Below are positions 61,713 to 64,000 of a stretch of DNA of 64,000 nt, piece after piece. Source of the DNA: Rotaria socialis (Eukaryota > Rotifera > Eurotatoria > Philodinida > Philodinidae); NCBI GenBank assembly GCA_905331475.1, contig CAJNYU010000904.1, positions 28,939-92,938 of the forward strand, read 5' to 3'. The notes beneath the pieces were generated by a model. That model saw only the letters and a list, made by a program, of their open reading frames with translations. It made no database searches and was not told the DNA's origin. Each line of letters opens with the position of its first letter. Positions within the stretch are counted from its first letter, which is position 1. A program made the translations under genes and the position numbers.

Positions 61713-62673
61713 GGATAAAATTAAAGTGATTTTAAAATATAAAGATAAAGATAGAAAATAAACTTAATTAGTTTATCAAAACAATGTTATATATACCCTT
61801 GATATTATAAAAAAAAAGCTGAGATCGATCAAGGTCTTTTTATCATTGCTTTTTCTTCTCTGTCAATAAGTAACAAATGATATTTGTGTTTCGATTATAT
61901 TCATTCTAGTAAAATTTTTTTTGAGATTTTTCTAAAATGACAGTGATCTTGTTTGTCCTTGAATATATCCTACAATATATAATTCGCTTCACAATAATGA
62001 TGTGGATTAAATAGGATTTCTTTAATTTACATATTGTACTATCGAATTTTCAAACAATTTCATTATATTTCTATTGTATCTGTTCAAATTTTCATTTTTT
62101 AAATCTCATTCATCATAGATTAATTCTTGTTTACGTTCCGTAATGAGTGATTAAATTTATTTTTATTTATCACCAATGAACAAGTCTAAAAACTGTGTTT
62201 CAATGTCAGCGAACGCTATAATATCTTTGCCAAAAATAGAAAAACAAAATGAAGCGACAGAGTTCTTTAAATTCAAGAGTCTATTAATAGAAATTCATAG
62301 AGAACCGTATGGGACAATCTTTTGTTGAATTTTTCAATGTTTTGTTTTAGCATATTTTTTGTATTATCATCAAAGTAAATCAGCATGAATAATTTTTAGC
62401 CTTATAATAAGCATTGACTTCATCATTGGAATTGATTTTTAGTTATTTTATGTATTTTATGAAACGAAAATTATCATAAACAAACTCGTATTGTCCTAAT
62501 TCAAAAGAAAGTACATAATATATCACAACAAATTAATGAAAAATCATATCTATCTATATTTTGCGAATTTAATAGTAGAAACTACATAGTATTAAATTAA
62601 TTGTAGATTTTAAATAGAATAAAAGAATTGAAAAATCTCGAATAAATAATTTTATTGTTAATAACACATGCAA
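61713..62673. other. Intergenic AT-rich spacer
   Basis: No coding or RNA feature is supported. The part next to 61712 should be the promoter of the PDZ/F-box gene. An AATAAA on the minus strand near 62658 fits the polyadenylation signal of the RNF181 gene. Confidence 0.4.
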
Positions 62674-63135
62674 CTATGAAAACATTGAATTATGTAAATC
62701 ATCTAATTCAACTTGTCTTTGTTTCAAACGTTCTTTTTGCTTTTTATATTGTTCATAATCTTGATCATCAGTTGGTAATTCAATTCTACACATTGGACAT
62801 GAATTAACTAATTTAAGCCATTGTATTATACAATTTGTGCAATATTTATGATGACATGGCAATTCTTTTGTTGAATTCAATTGAAATTCTTTTAAACAAA
62901 TTGAACATTTTTCATCGTGATCAAAACTATTTGTTGATTGCAAATTTTCAATAACATGTTTAGCCGCTGGTGGTTGTTTTCGACCATCAACATGACCAAA
63001 AATACGTTCAAATTCTAATTGAAATTCGGCCCCAATTCCACTATCCAATAATAGACGAGCTAAATCTAGCAAATGATTTGGTTGTTCTCCTGTTGCTAAT
63101 GGTTCACAATTATGTTCATCAAAATATGATGCCAT
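62674..63135 (-). CDS. RNF181: RNF181-type E3 ubiquitin ligase, 153 aa, single exon
   Basis: The N-terminus MASYFDEHNCEPL is that of RNF181, and PPAAKHVIENL plus the C-terminal LPTDDQDYEQYKKQKERLKQ also match the family. The RING finger has ligands C77, C80, C94, H96, C99, C102, C113 and C116. The fifth ligand is Cys (KYC) where vertebrate RNF181 has His, so it is C3HC4 here rather than H2-type, still zinc-competent. The length equals that of the human protein (153 aa). It should transfer ubiquitin from an E2 as a small cytosolic ligase. An AATAAA signal follows the stop within about 20 nt. Confidence 0.93.
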   Translation of the reverse strand: MASYFDEHNCEPLATGEQPNHLLDLARLLLDSGIGAEFQLEFERIFGHVDGRKQPPAAKHVIENLQSTNSFDHDEKCSICLKEFQLNSTKELPCHHKYCTNCIIQWLKLVNSCPMCRIELPTDDQDYEQYKKQKERLKQRQVELDDLHNSMFS

Positions 63136-64000
63136 CTAAAAATATAAGATTTCTACTGCATCAATATGATGCTAGTGTATTTTGATTGTCATTGTCATTC
63201 AAAAGTAACAGTAGCACGTCATCAATTGAGTTAGCTGATGAAAATTTGCCATGACTAATGAATATTATCTCATGGTTAATAAAAGATCCAATTGATATTT
63301 AAGACATATGCGACATCTACGCAGTAGAAAAATTGTAATCAGTCAAGCATCTCTAATCGACTCTCCGCTACCATCCCCTAGGAAAATTGTCAGACTATTC
63401 CTAAAGACTTGATAATTCTTAAATACTTTCTCAGAGAATAGTCGTCTAGCGACGTGACGTGATAGTGAAGATGAACTATCTGTATGTTCAATTAAGGAAG
63501 TTTATTGAGATAAAATTTTGTATGATGATATCAGTATTTCAAATTAAACCTGCTTGTTACATGTAAACATACATCTCTCTCTCTCTCTCTCTCTCTCTGA
63601 ACATATATACATTTATCTGCGTTTGTATATGTCACAGTTGACATGAGAATTTCAGTTGAGATTGGAATGCGCGAAATAAAATTATTTGAATTTCTTTTTT
63701 TTCCCTGCTCATGTTTCATAAAATAAAATATATTTAAAAGGAAAAAAGATTTTACTATTAAATTGAATCGAATGGATGAAAGAAATTATAGGTAAATGAT
63801 TACCTTGTGTTTTATGTATAATAATAATAATAATAATAAAAAAATTTTGTTTTGTTTAAATTCTACAGGTATGAGTCATAATATAGTTAATCTCCTCTGA
63901 ATCAATCATCAGATAGTATTACAAGGATGTTTAGTCAATTTTATATTTGATTTATAAAAGTTGTATAAATAAAAAAATTTATTTTTCTCAGATAAATTCA
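63136..64000. other. Intergenic with microsatellites
   Basis: A (CT)n tract at about 63572-63598 and a (TAA)n tract at about 63821-63840 are the only repeats. An ATG at 63773 followed by GTAAATG after seven codons could be a short first exon of a gene extending past the window, but the matching acceptor near 63870 leads straight to a stop. Confidence 0.45.

Overview
The window looks like nuclear DNA of a bdelloid rotifer (Adineta/Rotaria type). It is AT-rich, with GT-AG introns mostly 45-60 nt long and metazoan housekeeping genes (DNAJA co-chaperone, TMEM144, RNF181). It also holds divergent F-box/LRR genes, a fungal-type heme-thiolate peroxidase, a multicopper oxidase relic, and many short foldback elements, several rich in a TGTGGG-like motif resembling the bdelloid telomere repeat. 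The genus is inferred from style and was not tested by any search.

Layout. 0-4.1 kb: the last exon of a membrane-anchored protein, then a minus-strand gene broken by frameshifts whose 3' end encoded a protein kinase plus RING finger. 4.9-9.4 kb: an intact F-box/LRR gene, a membrane protein and a hAT-type non-autonomous element with an 8-bp target duplication. 11.7-17.3 kb: a seven-exon DNAJA gene, a 0.6-kb palindrome and a four-exon gene with a duplicated CCxC module and a KH domain. 17.7-26.5 kb: a tRNA-Cys-like relic, an ependymin-family gene, small membrane proteins and two decayed serine-protease copies. 29.4-37.1 kb: a secreted-type protein exon, a metallophosphoesterase, an eleven-exon PP1-like gene lacking key catalytic residues, and the peroxidase. 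38.8-42.2 kb: a tRNA-Met and a laccase pseudogene. 45-46.2 kb: TMEM144. 49-57.7 kb: poor in genes, with assembly gaps, a minisatellite, a FLYWCH/MULE relic, a 3'-truncated GPCR and a 1-kb palindrome. 59.3-63.1 kb: a six-exon gene joining a PDZ-like region to an F-box, and RNF181.

The genes do not form one pathway. Intact multi-exon genes whose splice phases all close sit beside clearly broken ones, so the frameshifts are probably real decay rather than general sequencing error. The observations most worth a second look are the PP1-like pseudophosphatase with an intact reading frame, the recurring GT-rich/CA-rich hairpin family between 11 and 42 kb, the PDZ plus F-box gene, the peroxidase with a predicted myristoylation site, and a tRNA-Met that mixes initiator and elongator features. 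All exon models were drawn by hand from splice signals, phase and family resemblance.
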